Positions 1 to 7,867 of a stretch of 7,867 nucleotides of DNA are shown here, piece after piece. Source of the DNA: Opitutia bacterium (lineage in GTDB: Bacteria > Verrucomicrobiota > Verrucomicrobiia > Opitutales > Coraliomargaritaceae); contig JABJQI010000233.1 in the NCBI GenBank assembly GCA_018663485.1, forward strand, positions 1 through 7,867, given 5' to 3'. The translations under genes and the position numbers were made by a program. Under the pieces are notes generated by a model, which had not been told where the DNA came from, made no database searches, and was given only the letters and a program-made list of their open reading frames with translations. Within the stretch, counting starts at the first letter, position 1; the number at the start of each line of letters is the position of its first letter.

Positions 1-116
1 GCGATCACAAAGAATAGAGCCGGAAACCGGATGGACGCATCGATCTCACTAAGCAAGGTGCGCACGCAGGCATCCGTGAAAGTGGATTGAGAGTTGGACT
101 GAGGAGCGTTGCTCAT
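1..116 (-). CDS. Unknown protein, first 38 codons only (3' end outside window)
   Basis: An ATG at 116-114 opens a frame that runs off the window at position 1 without a stop. The visible product begins MSNAPQSNSQSTFTDACVRT, continues LLSEIDASIRFPALFFVI, and turns hydrophobic at its end, as if entering a first membrane helix. It starts 22 bases after the preceding small gene on the same strand, so it probably belongs to the same operon. ACIII operons are often followed by haem-copper oxidase or SCO/Cox assembly genes, but the visible piece is too short to assign to any of them. No clear ribosome site precedes the ATG. Confidence 0.62.
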   Translation of the reverse strand, partial: MSNAPQSNSQSTFTDACVRTLLSEIDASIRFPALFFVI

Positions 117-138
117 TAAAAATGAATGCTTCGAGTGA

Positions 139-429
139 TTACTGCGCGGCCTTGTAGGCCGCGACGGTCGAATCCATCGCATCCGCAATTGGGATACGAA
201 CGGTGCCGGCTTCTGCGTCGATGACTTCGAAACCGACGAGCTTTGCCACACCTGCAGCGCGAGCTTCGTCAGCCTTAGCTTGGCGCTCTTGATTGACAGC
301 CTGATCAATCGGATCCGGACGGCTAGGCAAGTAAGCAACGAAAAGAATCGCGCCAAATACTAGGATCGCGCCGATAATACCGACGAGTGAGAGCAGACGG
401 CTGCTGGTAGATAATTCTGGTTGAGACAT
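139..429 (-). CDS. Small single-helix membrane protein, putative ACIII-associated subunit
   Basis: I do not recognise a named family. The 96-residue product has a short polar N-terminus, one membrane helix at about 12-33 (LLSLVGIIGAILVFGAILFV), and a soluble remainder. The soluble part starts with a charged, probably helical stretch (about 41-64, QERQAKADEARAA) and ends in AEAGTVRIPIADAMDSTVAA (73-92). From memory, small proteins ending in a similar G-V-V-R-I-P-I-x-x-A-M pattern occur beside cytochrome genes in related phyla, but I could not check this. It begins six bases after actF on the same strand, so it is almost certainly co-transcribed. No haem, Fe-S or catalytic motif is visible. It may be a minor subunit or assembly factor of ACIII or of a downstream oxidase; this is inference. 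No strong Shine-Dalgarno sequence precedes the ATG. Confidence 0.8.
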   Translation of the reverse strand: MSQPELSTSSRLLSLVGIIGAILVFGAILFVAYLPSRPDPIDQAVNQERQAKADEARAAGVAKLVGFEVIDAEAGTVRIPIADAMDSTVAAYKAAQ

Positions 430-435
430 CTTAAA

Positions 436-1710
436 TTACTCAGAGTAGTTAATGGAAATAGCGATATTCGGGTCACGAATAGGAATCGGCTCGGCTTTCT
501 TGGTGCTACGGCAGAATGCATAGATGCAAATGCCACCGATACCAACGAGCGATGCGATATCCACCCAGTTGACTGAGAACTGACGAACCAAGTACCCCGC
601 AGCGTGGGCGTCTGGGTTGACGAGCTTACCGGGAATAATATTCCAGTAGAGATCAAGCAGATGGAAAGTGAGAATCCAGACAGAGATTGCAACGGTGCGC
701 CAAACAATGGTCTTGGTCTTATACCAAAGTAAGCAGAGGAACGGCGTAAGGAAGTGACCAAAGATCAAACCCATACTCACCCACCACCAAGAATTGGTCG
801 TGCCATCGAAGTTCATTTCACGCAAATTATACCAGAAGGTTTCTTCCGGAATATTCGCACTATAGATCAAGAAATACTGAGAGAAACTGATGTAAGCCCA
901 GAAGATGGTAAACGTTAGCATCAAGCAGCCCAGATCATAACGATGCGCCTGCTTCAGAACACCTTTAAGATAGCCCTTCGATGCAAGCACTACTGTCAAG
1001 ATGACTAAGATAGCGAGTGCAGCGCGCATCGATGCGGCGAAGAACCACACGCCATACATGGTTGAAAACCAGTGGTATTCAAGCGATTTGAACCAGTCAA
1101 TCGCACCGAGTGTCATTGCAACCGCACAGATGAAAAGACCAATTGAAGACAGCGCATGTGCTTTCTTAGTGTTCTTGATATCGCCAGTCTTATCGGTATC
1201 GAACGACCACTTACGCAGCAGGCTCGTGATTAGAATGAACACACCAAAAATAGCGAATGCACGGACGACAAAGAAATTGATATTCAGGTAAGGCTGCTTC
1301 CAAGTGTAAATCGCATCTTCACCGACAGTGCCATGACCAGGAAGTTCATTGAGTCCACTCATCCATTTCCAAAGCAGACCTGGATTCTCATGAAAGAGCG
1401 GGATAGCCAACAACGGTAAAAAAAGCAGTAACAACCATGGGAATGCTGCCATGCCGTGCTCACATTGTCGGCGGATAATGACTGGCCAGCGTGCGTAGAA
1501 TACATACCAGATCAAAGTCAGGAATGTCATGCCGATGGCGATGGACATCCAGAAACCGATACCAAGGAGCCAACCCATAAATGGGCGTGCGTCACTTTCG
1601 TTCCAGCCTTGTAGTAGGCCAAACGCAGCGATTGCGATGCCGATGAGGCCAACAATGAGAGCGATGCTCCCTACTTTGTTTGCTTGAGCGTGATGTGCGT
1701 CCGAACTCAT
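436..1710 (-). CDS. actF: ActF, large integral membrane subunit of alternative complex III
   Basis: This polytopic membrane protein of 424 residues is the second large membrane subunit of ACIII, distantly related in fold to ActC/NrfD. Ten helices are seen by eye, at about 13-33, 44-72, 89-106, 143-164, 184-204, 214-243, 258-284, 307-330, 336-358 and 380-400. Family features include IDWFKSLEYHWFSTMYG (residues 204-220), FWAYISFSQYFLIYSANIPEE (around 270-290) and the tail PIRDPNIAISINYSE. In known structures ActF has no quinol site next to an Fe-S cluster; a role in proton transfer has been proposed. A weak AGGA ten bases before the ATG lies in the last codons of actE, four bases upstream of the gene. 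Six bases separate its stop from the next gene. ActC is the only close alternative and is already assigned. Confidence 0.94.
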   Translation of the reverse strand: MSSDAHHAQANKVGSIALIVGLIGIAIAAFGLLQGWNESDARPFMGWLLGIGFWMSIAIGMTFLTLIWYVFYARWPVIIRRQCEHGMAAFPWLLLLFLPLLAIPLFHENPGLLWKWMSGLNELPGHGTVGEDAIYTWKQPYLNINFFVVRAFAIFGVFILITSLLRKWSFDTDKTGDIKNTKKAHALSSIGLFICAVAMTLGAIDWFKSLEYHWFSTMYGVWFFAASMRAALAILVILTVVLASKGYLKGVLKQAHRYDLGCLMLTFTIFWAYISFSQYFLIYSANIPEETFWYNLREMNFDGTTNSWWWVSMGLIFGHFLTPFLCLLWYKTKTIVWRTVAISVWILTFHLLDLYWNIIPGKLVNPDAHAAGYLVRQFSVNWVDIASLVGIGGICIYAFCRSTKKAEPIPIRDPNIAISINYSE

Positions 1711-1714
1711 AGTA

Positions 1715-2368
1715 TTAAAATCCTAACTCTTTGCGTTGTGCTTCGGAGAGATCCTTAGCGTTAGCGTATTGTGAGCGTTGCAATGCCCGAACATAGAGGA
1801 CGATCGCCCAACGTTCTTCGGGAGAAATACTACCATCCAAAGGAAGCATCAGCCCCTTACCGTTGGTGATAACATCGTAAATGTAGCCATCTTCAACACT
1901 GCGAAGACGATCGTCATGGTAACTCGCCGCGAGCACGCCATATGGCTTAGTTACACCATTACCATCGCCAGCTGCACCGTGACAAACAGTACAAAAGATG
2001 TCATACTTCGCCTTGCCTTCAGCCATGAGCGCGTGGCTCACTTCAAGTGGTACAGTCTTAACGAACGTGCCATCAGCCGCCTTACCTTGATTGAAGGCCG
2101 TGTCGCCGAGTGTCTTATCTTCGAACCCAGCAGAGAAAACCTCTGCTTGGTTGAAGTAATCACCTCGAGCAACCGTCTTAGCTGGTACTGGGCGATCATT
2201 GCGACCATCACTAAAATACTCGTTTTCGGCCTGCGGCTTATAGCGCGCTTGACGATCCATGTCTGGGAAGACTTCGAGTGGTGGTTTTGTGCTGTGCGAG
2301 CCGCGGAAGCCGAGAATCGACACCGTTGCTACGATCGCAAAAACATAGAGTGCTAAAAAGATACGCAT
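1715..2368 (-). CDS. actE: ActE, monohaem cytochrome c subunit of alternative complex III
   Basis: This membrane-attached periplasmic c-type cytochrome has 217 residues and one haem site, CTVCH (Cys126, Cys129, His130). Met174 in GLMLPL is the likely distal haem ligand. The N-terminus has one hydrophobic segment (about 3-20) serving as a signal peptide or anchor. The DMDRQARYKPQAENEYFSDG stretch (residues 36-55) is a strong ActE signature ahead of the cytochrome fold, and SPEERWAIVLYVRALQ (182-197) is the usual last helix of a class I cytochrome c. No Cys occurs near the N-terminus, so lipid anchoring is not supported. A GAGGAGG stretch in the end of actD is 20 bases from the start, too far to be a normal ribosome site. 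The gap to actF is four bases. Electrons probably leave the complex through this haem or those of ActA toward a terminal oxidase. Confidence 0.95.
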   Translation of the reverse strand: MRIFLALYVFAIVATVSILGFRGSHSTKPPLEVFPDMDRQARYKPQAENEYFSDGRNDRPVPAKTVARGDYFNQAEVFSAGFEDKTLGDTAFNQGKAADGTFVKTVPLEVSHALMAEGKAKYDIFCTVCHGAAGDGNGVTKPYGVLAASYHDDRLRSVEDGYIYDVITNGKGLMLPLDGSISPEERWAIVLYVRALQRSQYANAKDLSEAQRKELGF

Positions 2369-2377
2369 GATACTGTT

Positions 2378-2913
2378 CTACGCTGAGACCTCCTCGATGT
2401 CGGTTCCACCAATTTCCTCTAGGAATTGACGTGTGGCGACGGGATCAAACTTCGAATCCCGCGCTTCAATAGCGATGATGAGACGATCACCAGAGACCTC
2501 TAGGAACTTTTCGTTATTGAAAAGCGGGTTATAATGCTGAGGTAGCAAATTTGTGATAAACATACCACCGAGTGTACCGAAAGCGGACAACAGGATGGTC
2601 AACTCATACATAATCGGGAATGGGAAAACCAAACTGAAGAAAGGCTGACCACCGATAATGAGCGGGTAATTGTAGGCATTCATAAACCAGACGATAATGA
2701 TGCCAAGCGAGAAACCTGTGATACCACCACAAAAGGTAAACACTGGCACCTTCGAGCGCCCCTGACCTTGCGCAGCAGGCATGCCGTGAACAGGGAACGA
2801 TGAATACGTATCCCATTTTTTGTAACCAGCATCCCGCACTTTTTCTGCGGCATGGAAGAACGCAGGTGTGTTAGGGAAAGTTGCTAGAATTCCGTGTGTT
2901 TCAGATTCAGACA

Positions 2914-2914
<1 letters not shown>
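2378..2914 (-). CDS. actD: ActD, two-helix membrane subunit of alternative complex III (DUF3341 family)
   Basis: This small ACIII membrane subunit has 178 residues, the usual family length. The N-terminal soluble part (about 1-55) begins with HGILATFPNTPAFFHAAEKV and continues with KKWDTYSSFPVHGM, the form expected of DUF3341/ActD proteins. Two membrane helices follow at about 57-78 and 101-122, then a soluble C-terminal part (LPQHYNPLFN, DRLIIAIEARD). In known ACIII structures ActD packs against the large membrane subunits; it carries no cofactor and none is visible here. The start at 2914 is set by an AAGGAGG site nine bases upstream and overlaps the actC stop by one base. Nine bases separate its stop from actE. 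Confidence 0.94.
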
Positions 2915-4413
<1,499 letters not shown>

Positions 4414-4437
4414 TTTAATAGGTTCGCAAGTTAGAAA

Positions 4438-7400
4438 TTAGTGAGCGGGATGCGCTTCTTCAGTGTGGGAGGAGTGATCGTGACCGTGATCATCATGCGC
4501 AGGTGCTGCATGAGAATCGTGGCTTGCACCGTGCTCGTCGCTGCCATGAGCATCGTGCCCTGCGTAGTGGTCACCACCGTGGTCGTCACCATGACTACCA
4601 TGTCCATAACGCTCGTCATATTGAGCGTAGGCGTATGGTTTTTCGTAAGCATCCGGCATTTCAGGATTTGGATTACGCAGACGAGCCAAATAAGTGGTGC
4701 GAGGTCGTGCATTCAGATATCCAAGCACCGAGTAATTACGGTCACTTGCCTTCATCTGCGAGACTTCAGAGTCCGCATCCGAGATGTCACCAAAGGTGAT
4801 GGCATCAGTTGGGCAAGCCTGTTGGCAAGCCACCTTGATGTTACCATCAGCGATACGAATATCATCCGAAGCTCCAGCGAGACGCTTTTGCTCGATCTTA
4901 GCAGCTTCGATACGCTGTGTGCAAAATGTGCACTTCTCCATGACACCGCGCATACGCACAGTAACATTTGGATTAGCCTGCATCTTCTCAAGCTCTGGCT
5001 CATCGACAGGACCAAGAGGGCCCTTGTAAACTTCACCGATTTGACGCTTATTCCAATCGAAGAAATTAAAGCGACGCACCTTGTACGGGCAATTGTTCGC
5101 GCAATAGCGAGTGCCGATGCAACGGTTGTAAGCCATCGTGTTGAGACCGGAAGAATCGTGTACGGTCGCATTCACTGGGCATACCTGCTCACACGGTGCA
5201 TTTTCACAGTGCTGACACATCATGCCCATAAAAGACACTTGTACGTCGTCTGGTACTTCTGTCTGGTCGTATTTCTCTGCTGAAAAATAACGGTCGATAC
5301 GCATCCAGTGCATCTCACGTCCGCGAAGAACCTGATCTTTACCGACGATTGGTACATTATTTTCACTTTGGCAGGCAACGACACAGGCCGTACAACCGAT
5401 GCAACTATTTAAATCAATCGCCATCCCCCACTGCTGCGGGATCGGAAATTTATCCTCGTTGTCCTTCCAAACTTTTACATTCGGCAGGGGCTTGGAGAAT
5501 GCAGGGTGCTCGTAAGCGGAGTTACCACGGTACTGATTGATCGACTTTTCTTGAAGCGATTTGCCGTCATCTTTCGCGTAATTCGATGGGGCGTGTGACT
5601 CGACTCCGACCTTGTTAGCGAAATCAGGTGTTTCAGCGTACCCCGCAGCTGTGTTCTCACGAACCAGTGCGCGGCCTTCCATTGACCAGTGCTCTTGGGT
5701 ATTCGCGAGGTGATAAGTCTTTTCTGTCAGCTTGATCGAGCCGCCGAGTGCGCAACCAAGGCTACCAGTGGTGCGGACGGTATAGGCATCAAATCCAACA
5801 CCTTGCCCAACTCGACCGACAACCTTGCGGCCCATACCCAGAGGCAGCACCACAGTGTAGTTTGCAAGACCTGGTACAACGTGGATCGGTGCTTCAATCG
5901 TGACGCCGTTGACAGTCAATTCGACAACAACCGCTTCTTCCTTGCCACGGCGAAAGTTCGCCTTGTTGGTTTGAAGTGTGCCCTTCGCGGCCTTAAAGAA
6001 CTCACTGTCTTTATTCATTGGCTTCTTGGACGGGAAGATCTGAATGCCTTGAGCACTTTCGAGTTCTTTCGCCAGTGTTGGGCTGATCTGAATGGCATTA
6101 TCCCAAGTCAGCTTAGTAATCGGATCAGGACACTCCATCATCCAACCGTTGTTGGCGAAGCGACCATCGTAAGTGTGTGAGCTCGGGGCGAATCGAACTT
6201 CGAGCTTATCAGCACCGAGTTCATAAGCAGTCAAGCCGTCCACATTAACGGCAGCGAAATCAATCACAGGAGACACTGCATTGTAAGCAGAACCTTCAAG
6301 CATACCGTCACTGAGAAATTTACTATAATCGCTACCACCCAGGGCCGCGAAGGTCGCTTGCGCGATCGAGTAACCATCCGTAACCGATACACCTGCAAAG
6401 CGGGCCAACACTTCCAAATCATTAAAAGTGTCAAACAGCGGCTCAATCATTGGCTGCACCGGGACCAGTGTGCCATTGAATGTGCGACCATCGCCCCAAG
6501 ACTCCAAGTAATGGGAACGTGCAATGAAGAGGTTTGCAGCCTCAGAAGTTTCGTTGATCGAACCACCGATGTAGATAATCTCAGTTGCTTGCGCTTGAGC
6601 ATCAGGCCAGTTCAAATCGATCGGTGCGTCATAAACTGGGTTACCACCAAGGATAACGAGTGTCTCGACATCGCCTTGGTTCAGGCGAGCTGCGGCAACT
6701 GCGATGCCCTGCTCTGCAGCGGGCACTTCGACGTAGTTGATCGGAGCAGAAAGTGCTTCGTTAATCGCAATGACAATCGCGTGAACCGCCTTAGGAAGGT
6801 GCTCACCAGCAACGATGATAGAGTGGCCAGCATGGTCAACTAAGTCCGACGCGCAAGCATCGACCCATTGAGCGTCGACCTTAAGCGAAGCACCGACCTT
6901 AGCCAGTTCATCAGCCAACGGACCACCGACATGCTTCTTATTAAGAATTGCTGCACCGACTTGAGCGATAAATGCGCCCATCTGGCTAGAACTGAGACGG
7001 AGGCGGTGATCAGCCATAGAGCCAGTCGACGTCAACGTGCTCTCGACCGAGTAGAGCCGGCTCATCTTGCTCGCATCCTTCGAATCCTTGACCTTGCGAG
7101 TTTTGGTGAAGTCGCGTGCTTGGCTCAAAGAACCATCGGCATTGATGAGGAACTCGGCGTCGAGAGCGAGGACTCGATGCGCCTTAGTAAATTCAGGAAG
7201 TGCGCGCAGTGACTTGCCAAATACTGCTAGCGCAGCTTGTTCGGAAGTACTTTGATCAATCGCAGTGTTTTCAGTCCAAGTTGCCTGAGGAAAAGCCTGC
7301 TTGATTTGCTTAACCAATCCAGCACGACTAGGCGATGTGCTTGGCTCAGCGAGAAAGACGAGACCCTTGCCCTGATTTGCGCCGTGTGCTTTGCGAATTG

Positions 7401-7867
7401 CTTCGAGGCGGTCGCGAATAGCGGCTTGAGAAAGAACGGTTGAGCCCTGTTTGCTCTTGGTCGCACGGTCTGGATCATACAGACCTAAGATGCTCGCCTG
7501 AGTATAAACAGTCGTGGCACCGCCGTAAGGTGTAAAGCTAGGATTACCCTCGATCTTGGTTGGACGACCTGTATGCGTCTCAACGATCACTGGTATGTTA
7601 TCACGCGCACTCGGCATCGAGGAGGTGTAATAGACCGGCACACCTGGAATCACATTCTCAGGCTGCTTGGAGTAAGGTAGAATATTTTGTTCTGGACGAC
7701 GGCAACCTGCCATACCTAAGCCAGCAAGACCAAAGGATGCAGCCATCACTTTCATGAAGTGACGACGGTTGACACCTTCCATATCGGAAGCGCCGGCGGG
7801 GAATTCGCGCTCGACCCAATCTGTAAATGCGGGAGTTTCCGCTAGATCGTCGAGGCTTTTCCAGTAA
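4438..7867 (-). CDS. actB: ActB, fused molybdopterin-fold / iron-sulfur subunit of alternative complex III (5' end outside window)
   Basis: This periplasm-facing subunit takes electrons from quinol oxidised in ActC and passes them along an iron-sulfur wire. The reading frame stays open from an internal Met at 7780-7782 to the window edge, adding 28 residues (WKSLDDL, TPAFTDWVEREFP) that match the extended region preceding the Tat signal in this family, so the true start lies beyond 7867. Numbering from Met7782, a twin-arginine motif (NRRHFMK, residues 5-11) precedes a hydrophobic stretch ending in GMAGC (Cys27). Residues about 40-760 form the MopB-like domain, with ILGGNP near 377-382 and GRVGQGVGFDAY at 656-667; in this family it carries no molybdenum cofactor. 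Residues about 785-1000 are a four-cluster ferredoxin domain: Cys794/797/800/804, Cys856/859/864/868, Cys888/894/898 with Thr891 in place of a fourth Cys, and Cys951/954/986/990. The Thr fits the single [3Fe-4S] cluster. Residues 1061-1114 are a His-rich tail. A gap of 24 bases follows before actC. A formate dehydrogenase or polysulfide reductase subunit is less likely because of the fusion and the neighbours. Confidence 0.96.
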   Translation of the reverse strand, partial: YWKSLDDLAETPAFTDWVEREFPAGASDMEGVNRRHFMKVMAASFGLAGLGMAGCRRPEQNILPYSKQPENVIPGVPVYYTSSMPSARDNIPVIVETHTGRPTKIEGNPSFTPYGGATTVYTQASILGLYDPDRATKSKQGSTVLSQAAIRDRLEAIRKAHGANQGKGLVFLAEPSTSPSRAGLVKQIKQAFPQATWTENTAIDQSTSEQAALAVFGKSLRALPEFTKAHRVLALDAEFLINADGSLSQARDFTKTRKVKDSKDASKMSRLYSVESTLTSTGSMADHRLRLSSSQMGAFIAQVGAAILNKKHVGGPLADELAKVGASLKVDAQWVDACASDLVDHAGHSIIVAGEHLPKAVHAIVIAINEALSAPINYVEVPAAEQGIAVAAARLNQGDVETLVILGGNPVYDAPIDLNWPDAQAQATEIIYIGGSINETSEAANLFIARSHYLESWGDGRTFNGTLVPVQPMIEPLFDTFNDLEVLARFAGVSVTDGYSIAQATFAALGGSDYSKFLSDGMLEGSAYNAVSPVIDFAAVNVDGLTAYELGADKLEVRFAPSSHTYDGRFANNGWMMECPDPITKLTWDNAIQISPTLAKELESAQGIQIFPSKKPMNKDSEFFKAAKGTLQTNKANFRRGKEEAVVVELTVNGVTIEAPIHVVPGLANYTVVLPLGMGRKVVGRVGQGVGFDAYTVRTTGSLGCALGGSIKLTEKTYHLANTQEHWSMEGRALVRENTAAGYAETPDFANKVGVESHAPSNYAKDDGKSLQEKSINQYRGNSAYEHPAFSKPLPNVKVWKDNEDKFPIPQQWGMAIDLNSCIGCTACVVACQSENNVPIVGKDQVLRGREMHWMRIDRYFSAEKYDQTEVPDDVQVSFMGMMCQHCENAPCEQVCPVNATVHDSSGLNTMAYNRCIGTRYCANNCPYKVRRFNFFDWNKRQIGEVYKGPLGPVDEPELEKMQANPNVTVRMRGVMEKCTFCTQRIEAAKIEQKRLAGASDDIRIADGNIKVACQQACPTDAITFGDISDADSEVSQMKASDRNYSVLGYLNARPRTTYLARLRNPNPEMPDAYEKPYAYAQYDERYGHGSHGDDHGGDHYAGHDAHGSDEHGASHDSHAAPAHDDHGHDHSSHTEEAHPAH
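4441..4602 (-). other. His-rich low-complexity C-terminal tail of ActB
   Basis: This is the last 54 codons of actB, residues 1061-1114. The tail has 16 histidines among Asp, Gly, Ser and Ala, in patterns such as HGSHGDDHGGDH and HDDHGHDHSSH, and no predicted fold. The repeated GAY/CAY codons make the DNA low in complexity and open long false reading frames on both strands. Such tails often bind divalent metal ions (Ni, Cu, Zn), but no function is shown here. It lies directly after the Fe-S domain, so it probably sits on the same side of the membrane. Confidence 0.85.

Noticed and set aside
1778..2356. 192-codon plus-strand open frame opposite actE
   Set aside because: It mirrors actE, shows no family features, and actE has a haem motif and full-length homology features.
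2389..2395. GAGGAGG on the minus strand upstream of actE as its ribosome site
   Set aside because: It is 20 bases from the ATG, beyond normal spacing, and is explained by actD codons for Glu-Glu-Val.
4431..4712. 93-codon minus-strand frame rich in Met and Thr overlapping the actB tail
   Set aside because: It is an out-of-frame reading of the low-complexity His-rich region, so repeats explain it.
4441..5283. 280-codon open frame on the plus strand, antisense to the Fe-S and His-rich end of actB
   Set aside because: It is opened by the biased His/Asp/Cys codons of actB. Its product is a Thr/Val/Ile-rich sequence with no recognisable domain, and it lies wholly inside a certain gene.
4438..7867. 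ActB as an active molybdenum enzyme such as formate dehydrogenase or polysulfide reductase
   Set aside because: The fused MopB plus four-cluster layout, the Thr in the third cluster motif and the actC-actD-actE-actF neighbours all identify ACIII, whose MopB domain binds no molybdenum cofactor.

Overview
The window holds most of one operon for alternative complex III (ACIII). ACIII is the membrane quinol:electron-acceptor oxidoreductase that replaces the cytochrome bc1 complex in many Bacteroidota, Chloroflexota, Acidobacteriota, Verrucomicrobiota and relatives. Every gene supported here lies on the minus strand, so transcription runs from high to low coordinates. From 7867 down to 1 the order is: actB (5' end cut off by the window edge), actC, actD, actE, actF, a small one-helix membrane protein gene, and the first 38 codons of another gene that leaves the window. 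Junctions are a 1-base overlap or gaps of 4 to 24 bases. No terminator, RNA gene, mobile element, CRISPR array or gene-free stretch of 300 bases was seen.

How the parts work together, from knowledge of the family: ActC (NrfD-like, about 10 helices) oxidises quinol in the membrane. ActB carries the electrons away through one [3Fe-4S] and three [4Fe-4S] clusters, mounted next to a molybdopterin-oxidoreductase fold that has lost its cofactor. The haem c proteins ActA and ActE are the periplasmic haem modules. ActF is a second large membrane subunit and ActD a two-helix subunit. The pentahaem ActA is not in this window. It is expected just upstream of actB, beyond position 7867.

Organism: this is a Gram-negative-type aerobic or facultative bacterium with a Tat pathway. 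Moderate base composition, the gene order and the protein style fit Verrucomicrobiota (for example a marine Opitutae-like lineage). That is an impression from family resemblance, not a demonstrated assignment.

The less ordinary points are the actB start, which lies outside the window, a very His-rich tail on ActB, the small unnamed protein behind actF, and the cut-off unknown gene at the low-coordinate end. I do not see a wholly undescribed system here.
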